This document shows positions 36,822 to 45,838 of a DNA stretch of 64,000 nt, in pieces. The stretch's first letter is position 1. Each line of letters opens with the position of its first letter. A program made the position numbers and the translations under genes. Source of the stretch: Flavobacterium pectinovorum (lineage in GTDB: Bacteria > Bacteroidota > Bacteroidia > Flavobacteriales > Flavobacteriaceae); NCBI RefSeq assembly GCF_022802975.1, contig NZ_JAFEVZ010000011.1, positions 1 through 64,000 of the forward strand, in the 5' to 3' direction. The notes under the pieces are model-generated. The model searched no databases, had not been told where the DNA came from, and saw nothing but the letters and a program-made list of their open reading frames with translations.

Positions 36822-38327
36822 ATGTCAAAGCAAGTTCGCGTGCGTTTTGCACCAAGTCCGACTGGACCATTACATATTGGCGGAGTTCGTACTGCCCTAT
36901 TTAATTATTTATTTGCAAAAAAACATAACGGTGTTTTTTATCTGAGAATTGAAGATACAGATCAGACTCGTTTTGTTCCAGGTGCTGAAGCTTATATTAT
37001 GGAAGCGCTGGAATGGTTAGGAATTTCTCCTGAAGAAACGGTTGAAAAAAATGAAAAATTTGGTCCGTACAGACAAAGTGATCGTGCAGCATTATACCAA
37101 AAATATGCAGATCAACTGATCAATTCGGGTTGGGCTTATTATGCTTTTGATACTCCGGAAGCTCTTGACGCTTTGAGAAAAGAACAAGAAGCAGAAGGAA
37201 AAACATTTATTTACAATCATACTATTCGCGAAAAGTTAGATACCTCTTTAGTAATTTCTGCTGAAGAAGTTGCTAAAAGAATTGCAAATGGAGAACATTA
37301 TGTAATCCGTTTTAAAACTCCGGTGGATGAAACTTTACATTTAAAAGATATCATTCGTGGTGATGTTAAGTTCGAAACCAGTTTACTTGATGATAAAGTT
37401 TTATTTAAAAGTGACGGAATGCCAACGTATCATTTAGCCAATATTGTTGATGATCATTTGATGGAAACTTCACATGTAATTCGTGGTGAAGAATGGTTGC
37501 CATCGATGCCTCTTCACGTTTTATTATACAGAGCTTTTGGTTGGGATGCTCCGGAATTTGCACATTTACCTTTGATTTTGAAACCGGTTGGAAACGGAAA
37601 ATTATCTAAAAGAGATGGTGATAAATTAGGATTTCCTGTGTTTCCACTAGAATGGAAAACCGAAGAAGGAATTTCATCTGGTTACAGAGAGAAAGGATTT
37701 TTCCCGGAAGCAGTTGTAAACTTCCTAGCTTTGTTAGGTTGGAATGACGGAACGGATAAAGAATTATATTCTCTTGAAGAATTAGTTGAAGCTTTTGACT
37801 TGAATCGAGTTCATAAAGCGGGAGCAAAATTTGATCCGGAGAAAAACAAATGGTTCAATCACCAATATTTAATCAAACAAAATGATGCCGATTTAGCGAA
37901 GAGCTTCTCTCCTATTTTGGTTGAAAAAGGCTTCTCGATTCCGCTCGAAATGACAACTCGTATTGTTTCACTTATTAAAGAAAGAGCTCATTTCGTTTCT
38001 GAATTTTGGGATTTAACTGATTTCTTTTTTCAGGCTCCAACCTCTTATGATGAAAAAGCAAGCAAAAACTGGAAGGAAGAAACTCCAACTTTAATGCAGG
38101 AATTAATTTCTGTTTTAGAAAATATTGAAGATTTTACTTCTGCAAATATCGAAGCAATTGTAAAAGATTGGTTAACGAAAAATGAAATTGGAATGGGTAA
38201 AGTGATGCAGCCTTTCCGTCTAAGTTTAGTTGGAGCTTTGAAAGGTCCTCACCTATTTGACATTGTTGAAATCATTGGAAAAGAAGAAACTATTTCGAGA
38301 ATTCAGAAAGCAATTGCTACCTTATAA
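36822..38327 (+). CDS. gltX: Glutamyl-tRNA synthetase
   Basis: The 501-residue product has 'RFAPSPTGPLHIGGVRTALFN' around residue 8-28 (HIGH motif; shown in part), 'GEEWLPSMPLH' and the KMSKS equivalent 'GKLSKRDGD' (~263). It charges tRNA-Glu and in bacteria lacking GlnRS can misacylate tRNA-Gln, but glnS is also present in this window. A strong terminator follows. Confidence 0.97.
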   Translation: MSKQVRVRFAPSPTGPLHIGGVRTALFNYLFAKKHNGVFYLRIEDTDQTRFVPGAEAYIMEALEWLGISPEETVEKNEKFGPYRQSDRAALYQKYADQLINSGWAYYAFDTPEALDALRKEQEAEGKTFIYNHTIREKLDTSLVISAEEVAKRIANGEHYVIRFKTPVDETLHLKDIIRGDVKFETSLLDDKVLFKSDGMPTYHLANIVDDHLMETSHVIRGEEWLPSMPLHVLLYRAFGWDAPEFAHLPLILKPVGNGKLSKRDGDKLGFPVFPLEWKTEEGISSGYREKGFFPEAVVNFLALLGWNDGTDKELYSLEELVEAFDLNRVHKAGAKFDPEKNKWFNHQYLIKQNDADLAKSFSPILVEKGFSIPLEMTTRIVSLIKERAHFVSEFWDLTDFFFQAPTSYDEKASKNWKEETPTLMQELISVLENIEDFTSANIEAIVKDWLTKNEIGMGKVMQPFRLSLVGALKGPHLFDIVEIIGKEETISRIQKAIATL

Positions 38328-38331
38328 AACT

Positions 38332-38362
38332 AAAAAGTCCCGATTTAATCGGGACTTTTTTT
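38332..38362 (+). terminator. gltX terminator
   Basis: The hairpin AAAGTCCCGAT...ATCGGGACTTT with a T run lies just after the gltX stop. It also ends the convergent pseudogene at 38366. Confidence 0.93.
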
Positions 38363-38365
38363 ATG

Positions 38366-39795
38366 TTAATCTTTAAAAAAGGTTACTTTATAATATTGGT
38401 TATTATCGGTTTCAAATAACCAAATACCTAGTTTAGAAAAATAAGAAGAAAAATATAAATCATTCTTTGAATTAACACTTTTTATGTAATCTGCAATTTT
38501 TGGATAATAATTAATAGCTATAATACTTTCAAAGCTAAATTTTACATCTTTAAACCCTTTAACACCTGTATTTATTCCATAATCATAATTATTCATATTA
38601 TTTGGATGAGCAAATGTCTCATTAAATTCTATATTTTGTGATTTAATTATTTTTCCAGAAGATTGATCAATAATACTATAATTGAAAAAACTCTTTAAAC
38701 CACCTATTTTAATATTAAAACAAAGATTGTTATTTAATTGAAATAAGTCAATAAAAACAGAAATCATTACATGTCGACTATTGAAACCAGCATCATCTAT
38801 TTTATTGATTGATTCCCAAATTTTATTCCCTGATTTATCAAATTTAAAAATATAAAACCCTTTAGGATTTGCCATATCATTCAATTTTCCAAACTCATCT
38901 CCATATAATCCATAAATATAAAGATCTCCAGTTTCAGAATCTTTAATATAATTATTAATGGAAAGATCGTCACCAAAATGGAGGAATTTGTTATCATATC
39001 CTCCATCTGTAAATTCACCTCCGCCATTTCTTGAATAAAGGAATACATGATTAGCTATTTTTAAATCATAAACTAATTCATCAACTTTTTTTCCATCATT
39101 TGAAAATCTTGTTTTATACAAAATAGTATTTGTATAGTCTTTTGAAATAGATTTTCCATCTAAATCAACAGTTTCATCTTTATTAACGACTAAATTAAAT
39201 CTAAATTTCTCCTTACTTTTGATAAAATTAGGTCCAATAAATTTAATTAAACTAGGTTTTTCTATTTTATACAGTTCTTTTTTTCTTGTAACTATATCTT
39301 TAACAGTTAAATAAATATCATCTTTTTCAAAGTCAATATCAAATTCATTTTTTTTATTTTTTAAATAAAATTCATTTTTTGCTGTAAAAAAACCATATCC
39401 CCTATAAAAACCAGTCATATCTCTTACCTCAGATTTTTCTAATTCAATATATTTATCGTTAATTAAATATTTAGTTTTTGAATTAAATACTCCCGAAGAA
39501 ATATCAGTTACTAACAAAGCATCTTTATTTACTGAAAACATAGTTCCAATTACTTTCTTATCAGTAAAAAGAACTTTTTTTGAACCATTAGTATCATAAG
39601 TATACATACTATTAATCTCATTAGCTTTAACCAAACCACCCACTTTATTTCCTTTAGATATTACAAATAAATTGCTATCAGAAAGTAAAAAATAACTTAG
39701 TGGTTTATTTTTTTTTCATACTTTTCTTCAATAACAGTTTGGGCGGATAAATAAACACAAGAAAACAAGGCAATACTAAGTAGTATTTTTTTCAT
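38366..39795 (-). pseudogene. Secreted protein gene broken by a one-base frameshift in an A9 tract
   Basis: An ATG at 39795 begins a clear signal peptide (MKKILLSIALFSCVYLSAQ), but after codon 30 (at the run of nine T on the plus strand, 39708-39716) the frame is lost and ends at a TAA. Adding one A restores 'EKKNKPLSYFLLSDSNLFV' and joins the long frame that runs to 38366 (GLVKANEINSM...). The long frame alone has a poor start at 39643. The rest is a beta-rich secreted protein I cannot name. A sequencing error, a recent mutation or reversible slippage are all possible. Confidence 0.8.
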
Positions 39796-39930
39796 AAATT
39801 TTTTATTTTGTTTTAATTAATGAGTCAAAAATATAACAAATTTTAACAAAAAAAATCGTCTAAAGAAATAAAAATTAAATCTAAAATTTTTCGTAATTTA
39901 CAAATCCATAAAACTTAAATCAATATCATT

Positions 39931-40914
39931 ATGAGTATTCCATTTATTGTCATTATTGTCTTCGGTTTCTTTATTTTCCTATCCTCTTTCTTTACAGTAA
40001 AACAACAATCTTCTGTTGTAATTGAAAGATTTGGTAAATTTTTAAGCGTGAGAAATTCGGGTTTACAACTTAAAATTCCAGTTGTTGACAGAATCGCCGG
40101 ACGTGTCAATCTTAAAATTCAACAGTTAGATGTTATCATCGAAACTAAAACCAAGGACAACGTTTTTATTAAAATGAAAGTTTCGGTTCAGTTTAAAGTT
40201 ATTCAGGAAAGTGTTTATGAAGCTTTTTATAAGCTTGAATATCCGCATGATCAAATTACTTCTTATGTATTTGATGTGGTTCGTGCCGAAGTTCCTAAAC
40301 TAAAACTGGATGACGTTTTTGAAAGAAAAGATGATATTGCAGTTGCCGTAAAACGTGAATTAAACGAAGCAATGTCTACTTACGGATATGATATCATCAA
40401 TACTTTGGTTACAGATATTGACCCGGACATTCAGGTAAAAAATGCCATGAACAGAATTAACGCTGCCGACAGAGAAAAAACGGCTGCAGAATTTGAAGCT
40501 GAAAGTTCAAGAATTAGAATTGTTGCAAAAGCAAAAGCTGAGGCAGAAAGTAAACGTTTACAAGGTCAGGGTATTGCAGATCAGCGTCGTGAAATTGCAA
40601 GAGGTTTGGTAGAAAGTGTTGAAGTTTTAAACAAGGTTGGTATTAATTCTCAGGAAGCTTCTGCCCTAATTGTGGTAACGCAGCATTATGATACATTACA
40701 AGCAATTGGAGCTGATGCAAATTCTAATTTAATTTTGTTACCAAATTCTCCACAAGCCGGAAGTGATATGTTAAATAATATGGTTGCCTCCTTTTCTGCA
40801 TCAAACCAGGTTGGCGAAATGATGAAAAAAAACAATAAAAAAGTGGAAAAACCAAAACCAATACAACCTCAATCTGGATATGAAGATGACATTCAACCAG
40901 ATGTTCAACAATAA
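39931..40914 (+). CDS. SPFH/Band 7 (stomatin-like) membrane protein
   Basis: The 327-residue product has one N-terminal membrane segment (~5-22), the SPFH core ('KQQSSVVIERFGKFLSVRNSG', 'DNVFIKMKVSVQFKV') and a coiled coil rich in A/E/K with 'AKAEAESKRLQGQGIADQRREIARGL' (shown in part). Related proteins (QmcA, stomatins) form large cage-like oligomers at the membrane. The short C-terminal tail is charged. The gene stands alone before a terminator at 40926. Confidence 0.9.
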   Translation: MSIPFIVIIVFGFFIFLSSFFTVKQQSSVVIERFGKFLSVRNSGLQLKIPVVDRIAGRVNLKIQQLDVIIETKTKDNVFIKMKVSVQFKVIQESVYEAFYKLEYPHDQITSYVFDVVRAEVPKLKLDDVFERKDDIAVAVKRELNEAMSTYGYDIINTLVTDIDPDIQVKNAMNRINAADREKTAAEFEAESSRIRIVAKAKAEAESKRLQGQGIADQRREIARGLVESVEVLNKVGINSQEASALIVVTQHYDTLQAIGADANSNLILLPNSPQAGSDMLNNMVASFSASNQVGEMMKKNNKKVEKPKPIQPQSGYEDDIQPDVQQ

Positions 40915-40925
40915 TTATAAAATAA

Positions 40926-40951
40926 AAATGAGGCTTAAATGCCTCTTTTTT
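40926..40951. terminator. Terminator overlapping the end of the convergent gene
   Basis: The hairpin gaggc...gcctc at 40930-40944 with a T run ends the SPFH gene. It overlaps the last codons of the minus-strand gene at 40935. Confidence 0.75.
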
Positions 40952-41189
40952 TATTTATAAACCAACCAATTACATAAGGTAAAATGGATTGCAAAATACT
41001 TGTATATGAATTTGAAAAGTAATCTGTGTAAGATGAAATGAATCCGTTTACAATTTTTTGAGGTGTAATTCCTTCTTTTGTTTTCTGAAAACTCAAAACC
41101 AATTTTTGATAATTGATTTCTTTTTCCAGTTTCAGAATTTCTAAATCTCTATCAATTTCTGCATAAGAAGAGTATTTTTTCTTTTCCAT
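40935..41189 (-). CDS. Small DUF6327-like protein
   Basis: The 84-residue product (MEKKKYSSYAEIDRDLEILKLE...) is a helical protein with a predicted C-terminal membrane segment ('LPYVIGWFINKKRG'). I associate it with DUF6327, found next to holin-like and YtxH genes in Flavobacteria. It lies 4 nt after the holin-like gene and 428 nt after the YtxH gene start, in one operon. Confidence 0.7.
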   Translation of the reverse strand: MEKKKYSSYAEIDRDLEILKLEKEINYQKLVLSFQKTKEGITPQKIVNGFISSYTDYFSNSYTSILQSILPYVIGWFINKKRGI

Positions 41190-41193
41190 AAAC

Positions 41194-41544
41194 TTAATCG
41201 TTAAAAAATATTTCTGAAAATTTCTCTAAAATTGGACCTTCAACCACTTTTTCTTTTATGAAGAAAAGTAAAATGGTGAACAAAAGATAGATCCCTCCTA
41301 CTGCCAAAAATCCTAAAGCATTACTTTCTAATAAATCCCCTAAAGCATAAGCTGCCGCAAAAGATCCAAAAATAAGAACCATACTAAAACACAATAAAAT
41401 CAAAGTAAATTTAAAAATTAAAGTTGTTGATTTCATTATTACTTTAAAACCCCAAAGTTTGTAGTAAGCTAAATGACTATCAATATAAACTTTAGTCTGA
41501 TCCTGAATTTTTTCGGTATTTTCCTTTAACTCTTCAAAAGCCAT
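41194..41544 (-). CDS. Phage-holin-family-like membrane protein
   Basis: The 116-residue product (start chosen at MAFEELKENTEKIQ) has a helical N-terminal stalk and two transmembrane segments ('LIFKFTLILLCFSMVLIFGS' and 'FLAVGGIYLLFTILLFFI'), as in the Holin-X-like superfamily III proteins of Bacteroidetes. These are chromosomal and usually not phage genes. The frame extends upstream to 41595, but the added residues are hydrophobic and unlike the family. Confidence 0.75.
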   Translation of the reverse strand: MAFEELKENTEKIQDQTKVYIDSHLAYYKLWGFKVIMKSTTLIFKFTLILLCFSMVLIFGSFAAAYALGDLLESNALGFLAVGGIYLLFTILLFFIKEKVVEGPILEKFSEIFFND

Positions 41545-41617
41545 AATTAGTCTTTTTAATAAAAAAGCACAAAACTTACTTATAAAAATAAGCAAATTAT
41601 GTGCTTCACATACAATA

Positions 41618-41944
41618 TTATTTTTGAAGTTTTGCGTTATGCGCTTTTAAATCTGCTAATTTAGATTCTAAAAAAGAGATTACTTCTTCAGTTTTATAAC
41701 TTACATTCGAAAGTAACTCATCAAATGTTCCATCTAAATTTTTTGTAGCTCCAGCAAATTTTTCACGAAGAACATCAGAAGTAGCTCCTAAGGAATCTTT
41801 TAAATTGTTGGCAGTATCTCCCAGATTTTCTTTAATTTTTGCTCTTGTGTTTGAGCCTTTATCAGGAGCTAACAAAATTCCTATCGCTGCACCTACAGCT
41901 GCACCGGCTAAAATCGCTGCAATCGTATTTGAATTGTTTGACAT
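41618..41944 (-). CDS. YtxH domain protein
   Basis: The 108-residue product has the YtxH glycine-rich membrane segment 'AAILAGAAVGAAIGILLAPDKGS' (shown in part) followed by a helical tail with 'AKIKENLGDTANNLKDSLG'. YtxH-type proteins are linked to envelope stress responses in other bacteria. First gene of the group with the holin-like and DUF6327-like genes (gap 73 nt). Confidence 0.85.
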   Translation of the reverse strand: MSNNSNTIAAILAGAAVGAAIGILLAPDKGSNTRAKIKENLGDTANNLKDSLGATSDVLREKFAGATKNLDGTFDELLSNVSYKTEEVISFLESKLADLKAHNAKLQK

Positions 41945-42009
41945 AATAGTAGTATTTAAGTGATTAAATAAAGATACTCTTTTTTAAAATATAAATTAGT
42001 GATTGAAAG

Positions 42010-42273
42010 TTATTTACATAAATTTAAATAGATGTAAACCGGTCGTTTACCTTTTGTCTTCGTCTGGAGACCTGTAAAATTTGCCGCTTGTTTTAAACCA
42101 ATTGTTTTTTCTTTAGGTAAAACTGTTACCATTTTATAATCTGCTATAACTTTATCAAGTATTTTTTGCTTTTGATTTGTCTTTTTATTCGTGATTTTTG
42201 AAACAGCATATTTACTGATTTTATGCTTTTCAAAACTTCCATTAATAAGAATAATAAACTAAATCATTTTCAT
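42010..42273 (-). pseudogene. Broken 87-codon ORF with a stop at codon 5
   Basis: From ATG 42273 the frame reads M-K-M-I, then TAG (42261-42259), then 82 open codons ('FIILINGSFEKHKISKYAVSK', shown in part) to a TAA at 42010. The body has normal-looking residue mix and no other stops, so it looks like a decayed or recoded small gene, or the end of a longer lost gene. I recognise no family. An alternative start downstream of the stop cannot be excluded. Confidence 0.4.
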
Positions 42274-42960
42274 GAAATTTGAAATTTATGAAATGCAACT
42301 GAAAAAATATTTCTGAAATATTATCAAAACATAATCCACAATTAAAATTGACCATAAAACCAATTTTCAGAATACATGCTAAAATCAAATCAGATTCCTA
42401 AAATGTCATTTTTAAAATTATAAAATTTCAGATTTGACCTTTGTATAAAAATAGCAACTTTATAAACAATTGTATGTTAACAACCCGTTAAACTGATAAA
42501 AACAATGTAAAAAATTTAAATAAAGCTCATAAACAAACAATAATTCAATAAATGAGTTATGTGTCCAGTAAATAAAAAAATAGTCTTAAAATTAATTTAT
42601 TAAGGTCATATTTTAAATAAAAAATCTATTAAAAATTATATTTACATAGAAAAAATAAATAATATTCATATCAATAAAAAAAATAAAAAATAATAGATAA
42701 AATTGATAATTAAATTTTAGGTGAAATTTTATCAGATTTTAAAAATAACTAAGTTTATAAACATATTATTGTTAACAACTGTAAATACAGGGTATAATAA
42801 ACTATAAAATCAAAATAAAGCTTCTAAATTAATTATTTTTTAAAAGATAATAAAACATATAGAAATTATAAAAAACAGCTTTAAATCAATTTTATGAAGG
42901 TCATTTTTTAAATAGATTATCTATTATAAATTAAATTTTAATAGATAATATAAATAATAA
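42274..42960. repeat. Gene-poor AT-rich stretch with a diverged tandem duplication of period 295 nt
   Basis: Two related blocks can be aligned with a constant offset of 295 nt. Examples are tttataaaca...gttaacaac at 42459 and 42754, and aaggtcat...tttaaata at 42602 and 42897. Both copies are very AT-rich and carry no ORF I would call. The element lies between the broken ORF and glnS. Confidence 0.65.
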
Positions 42961-42988
42961 AAAAAAGCGCTAATAATAGCGCTTTTTA
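42961..42988. terminator. Terminator downstream of glnS
   Basis: The hairpin AAAAGCGCTA...TAGCGCTTTT with A and T runs lies 20 nt beyond the glnS stop on the minus strand. Confidence 0.9.
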
Positions 42989-43010
42989 ATATATTATATT
43001 TATTCTATTC

Positions 43011-45122
43011 TTAAATCAATTCTGATAAAATTTCAATTTCTCTCTCCGAAGCATTTTTTGGAGGATTTGAATTTAATTTTAAAATTTCTTCTTTAAAAAG
43101 ATTTCTGAAAGTTTCATTTTCTAAATCACGTAAATTCAAAAGCGTTTTTGAACGAACATAAGTAGATTCACTTCTTAAAGACATTGAGTATAATTTTTGG
43201 ATTTCTTCTTCTTCAAAATCAGAAGATTTTAAACTAGAATATTTTAAAATAAACTGAGCAAATAACAAAGAACTCTTATTATTGTTAATATTCTTTTTTA
43301 ATGAATTTTGTAAAAGTGAAAAACTGGATACATTTTTAATGTTCTCTCCTATCCCATTTTCAATAGCAATTCTTTCCGCTTTAGTTTCAACTTTAAAATA
43401 TTTATTGATGTCTTTTAAAGAATTATTGATGCTGTTTTCTTCTTTTTTACCTTTTTCTTCCCAGGCATCTTTTAGTCCAACAGTTTTGTTAAATACTAAT
43501 TTTGAAGGAGTTGAATCTTTATCAACAGTAAAATATCCTAAACGCTGAAACTGAAATTTATCTTCATTTTGAGCTGTTTTTAAACTTGGTTCAACAAATC
43601 CTTTGATAATCTCTAACGAATTTGGATTGACAAAATCTAAGAAATTTTTGTCTTTGTAACTATCAGGTGCTTCATCTGTAAACAAACGATCGTACAAACG
43701 AACTTCTGCTTCAATCGCATGCTGAATTGAAACCCAATGCAAGGTTCCGGATACTTTTCTTTGGCTTGCTTCTGTCCCGCTTCCGCTTAAAGAATCGGTA
43801 TCATACGCTACATGAATTTCTGTAATATTTCCTTCAGCATCTTTTATAACTGATTCTCCTTTAATGATATATGCATTTTTAAGACGAACTTCTTTTCCTA
43901 AAGTCAAACGGAAATATTTTGCCGGAGCTTCTTCTAAAAAGTCTTCTCTTTCAATGTATAATTCACGGGAAAATGGTACTTTTCTAAAACCTGCATTTTC
44001 ATCTTCCTGATTATTTTCAGCTTCTAACCATTCCTCTTTTCCTTCAGGATAATTTGTAATAACCAGTTTTACCGGATCCAAAACAGCCATTACACGAGGT
44101 GCAATTTTGTTCAAATCTTCACGAATACAGAATTCTAAAACCGATACATTGATTAAATTATCACGTTTCGCAATACCAATTGTATTCGCAAAATTACGTA
44201 ACGAAGCTGCAGTATAACCACGTCTTCTTAAACCGGAAATAGTTGACATTCTTGGATCATCCCAACCCTTAACATGCTTTTCTTTAACAAGTTGCTGTAA
44301 TTTTCTTTTACTAACAACGGTATGTGATAAATTACGTCTTGCAAATTCTCTTTGCTTAGGACGTATTCTGTTTTCATCAATAATCTGATCTAAAAACCAA
44401 TCGTATAATTCACGGTGAGGCAAAAATTCAAGTGTACAAAATGAATGGGAAATAGCTTCTAAATAATCACTTTGTCCGTGTGCCCAATCGTACATTGGAT
44501 AAATTTTCCAAGTATCTCCTGTTCTATGATGATGCTTGTGTAAAATCCTGTAAATGATAGGATCACGCATAAGCATATTCGTAGATTTCATATCAATTTT
44601 GGCACGAAGAATATGTGTTCCAGCTTCAAATTCACCGCTTTTCATTCTTTCGAATAAATTAAGATTTTCTTCAACAGAACGATTTCTGTATGGACTGTCT
44701 GTCCCTGTAGTTGATGGAGTTCCTTTTTGAATGGCCATTTCTTCAGAAGATTGACTGTCTACATACGCTTTATCTTTTTTGATTAATAAAACAGCCCAAT
44801 CGTATAATTGTTGGAAATAATCTGAAGCATAACATTCTTCTGCCCAGGTATAACCCAGCCATTCTACATCTTTTTTAATAGCATCAACAAATTCCTGCTC
44901 TTCCTTTTCCGGATTGGTATCATCAAAACGTAAATTTACAGGTGACTGATAATCAATTCCTAAACCAAAATTTAATGCAATTGAACTTGCATGGCCAATG
45001 TGTAAATAACCGTTTGGTTCCGGTGGAAAACGAAAACGTAATTTAGAATTTGAAAGACCTGATTTAAGATCTTCTTCTATGATTTGTTCAATAAAACTGA
45101 GTGATTTATCTTCTGATGCCAT
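43011..45122 (-). CDS. glnS: Glutaminyl-tRNA synthetase with C-terminal extension
   Basis: The 703-residue product has 'FPPEPNGYLHIGHASS' (HIGH, ~32-46), 'TVVSKRKLQ' as the KMSKS-like site, and the GlnRS-specific core to about residue 555. E. coli GlnRS is near 554 residues. Here ~150 further residues follow ('LKDINKYFKVETKAERIA', 'LKYSSLKSSDFEEEEIQKLYSM', 'LRDLENETFRNLFKEEILKL', shown in part). Many Bacteroidetes GlnRS are fused to a YqeY domain, but this tail looks more like helical HEAT-type repeats than YqeY. It charges tRNA-Gln in the cytoplasm. A TATCTTTG promoter box lies upstream. Confidence 0.92.
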   Translation of the reverse strand: MASEDKSLSFIEQIIEEDLKSGLSNSKLRFRFPPEPNGYLHIGHASSIALNFGLGIDYQSPVNLRFDDTNPEKEEQEFVDAIKKDVEWLGYTWAEECYASDYFQQLYDWAVLLIKKDKAYVDSQSSEEMAIQKGTPSTTGTDSPYRNRSVEENLNLFERMKSGEFEAGTHILRAKIDMKSTNMLMRDPIIYRILHKHHHRTGDTWKIYPMYDWAHGQSDYLEAISHSFCTLEFLPHRELYDWFLDQIIDENRIRPKQREFARRNLSHTVVSKRKLQQLVKEKHVKGWDDPRMSTISGLRRRGYTAASLRNFANTIGIAKRDNLINVSVLEFCIREDLNKIAPRVMAVLDPVKLVITNYPEGKEEWLEAENNQEDENAGFRKVPFSRELYIEREDFLEEAPAKYFRLTLGKEVRLKNAYIIKGESVIKDAEGNITEIHVAYDTDSLSGSGTEASQRKVSGTLHWVSIQHAIEAEVRLYDRLFTDEAPDSYKDKNFLDFVNPNSLEIIKGFVEPSLKTAQNEDKFQFQRLGYFTVDKDSTPSKLVFNKTVGLKDAWEEKGKKEENSINNSLKDINKYFKVETKAERIAIENGIGENIKNVSSFSLLQNSLKKNINNNKSSLLFAQFILKYSSLKSSDFEEEEIQKLYSMSLRSESTYVRSKTLLNLRDLENETFRNLFKEEILKLNSNPPKNASEREIEILSELI

Positions 45123-45141
45123 TATTTTATAGTAATTTTAG

Positions 45142-45149
45142 CAAAGATA
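45142..45149 (-). promoter_or_regulatory. -7 box of the glnS promoter
   Basis: On the minus strand TATCTTTG lies 20-27 nt before the glnS ATG. The expected -33 region falls within a 7-bp tandem repeat and has no clear TTG. Confidence 0.5.
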
Positions 45150-45154
45150 AAAAA

Positions 45155-45182
45155 GTTTATAGTTTATAGTTTATGGTTTATA
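45155..45182. repeat. Four 7-bp tandem repeats between glnS and folB
   Basis: gtttata, gtttata, gtttatg, gtttata run in tandem at 45155-45182. They occupy the -33 region of the glnS promoter and lie upstream of folB. Confidence 0.85.
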
Positions 45183-45240
45183 GTTTTCTTTGGAAACTTA
45201 CTCTAAACTTGAAACTTAAAACTTGAAACTAAATTTAGAA

Positions 45241-45600
45241 ATGGGAATTATTAAACTAAAAAACATTCGTACTTTTTCGTACCACGGATGTTTAATTGAA
45301 GAAGGAAAAATAGGATCTGATTACACTGTAGATTTAAAAATTAAAACCAATTTACAGCAATCAGCCGAGACAGATCATCTTTTAGACACTGTTGATTACG
45401 TTCATTTGAACAAAATTGTGACGGAAGAAATGGCAATTCGTTCGCATTTATTGGAACATGTAGCCAAAAGAATCAATATTCGTGTACTGGCAGAGATAGA
45501 AACTGTAGAAAAAACAACAGTTTGGGTTTCTAAAATAAATCCTCCTATTGGCGGTGATGTTGAATCAGTTACTATAAAAATGACGGAAATCAGAAAATAA
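45241..45600 (+). CDS. folB: Dihydroneopterin aldolase
   Basis: The 119-residue product has 'TFSYHGCLIEEGKIGSDYTVDL' (shown in part), 'DTVDYVHLNKIV' and 'HLLEHVAKRINIRVL', conserved in FolB. It converts dihydroneopterin to hydroxymethyl-dihydropterin in folate synthesis. I start at MGIIKLKNIR, since the six upstream residues in frame do not match the family. The gene is divergent from glnS and precedes tRNA-Cys. Confidence 0.93.
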   Translation: MGIIKLKNIRTFSYHGCLIEEGKIGSDYTVDLKIKTNLQQSAETDHLLDTVDYVHLNKIVTEEMAIRSHLLEHVAKRINIRVLAEIETVEKTTVWVSKINPPIGGDVESVTIKMTEIRK

Positions 45601-45648
45601 TTATTTCAGTAAAATCCGGATTTTTTTAAAATAGTTTATTCGAAACTT

Positions 45649-45677
45649 TTGAATTTTAAAGATTTTAGTTACTTTTG
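45649..45677 (+). promoter_or_regulatory. Promoter of tRNA-Cys
   Basis: TTG (45649-45651), 18 nt, then TACTTTTG (45670-45677), a Bacteroidetes consensus. The start would be about 12 nt before the tRNA. Confidence 0.65.
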
Positions 45678-45694
45678 CCATCCGTTCAGGTAAT

Positions 45695-45765
45695 GGCGTC
45701 GTGGCCGAGCGGCTAGGCTGGGCTCTGCAAAAGCTCCTACTCCGGTTCGAATCCGGACGATGCCT
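45695..45765 (+). tRNA. tRNA-Cys (GCA)
   Basis: The 71-nt sequence folds as a cloverleaf: acceptor ggcgtcg with cgatgcc, D arm, anticodon stem gggct/agctc with loop ctGCAaa, and T arm ccgg ttcgaat ccgg. The CCA end is not encoded. Confidence 0.95.
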
Positions 45766-45766
45766 C

Positions 45767-45797
45767 AAAACCTCTAAAGCAATTTAGAGGTTTTTTT
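45767..45797 (+). terminator. tRNA-Cys terminator
   Basis: The hairpin AACCTCTAAA...TTTAGAGGTT with a T run immediately follows the tRNA. Confidence 0.9.
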
Positions 45798-45838
45798 ATG
45801 GTTAATTTTCATATTTAACGAATAATCCAACACAATCT

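Noticed and set aside
39643..39643. Intact gene starting at 39643
   Set aside because: The protein would begin mid-domain without a signal peptide. An upstream signal peptide lies in another frame one base off.
41194..41544. Holin-like gene as a sign of a prophage
   Set aside because: It sits with YtxH and DUF6327-type genes in a chromosomal envelope operon, with no other phage genes near.
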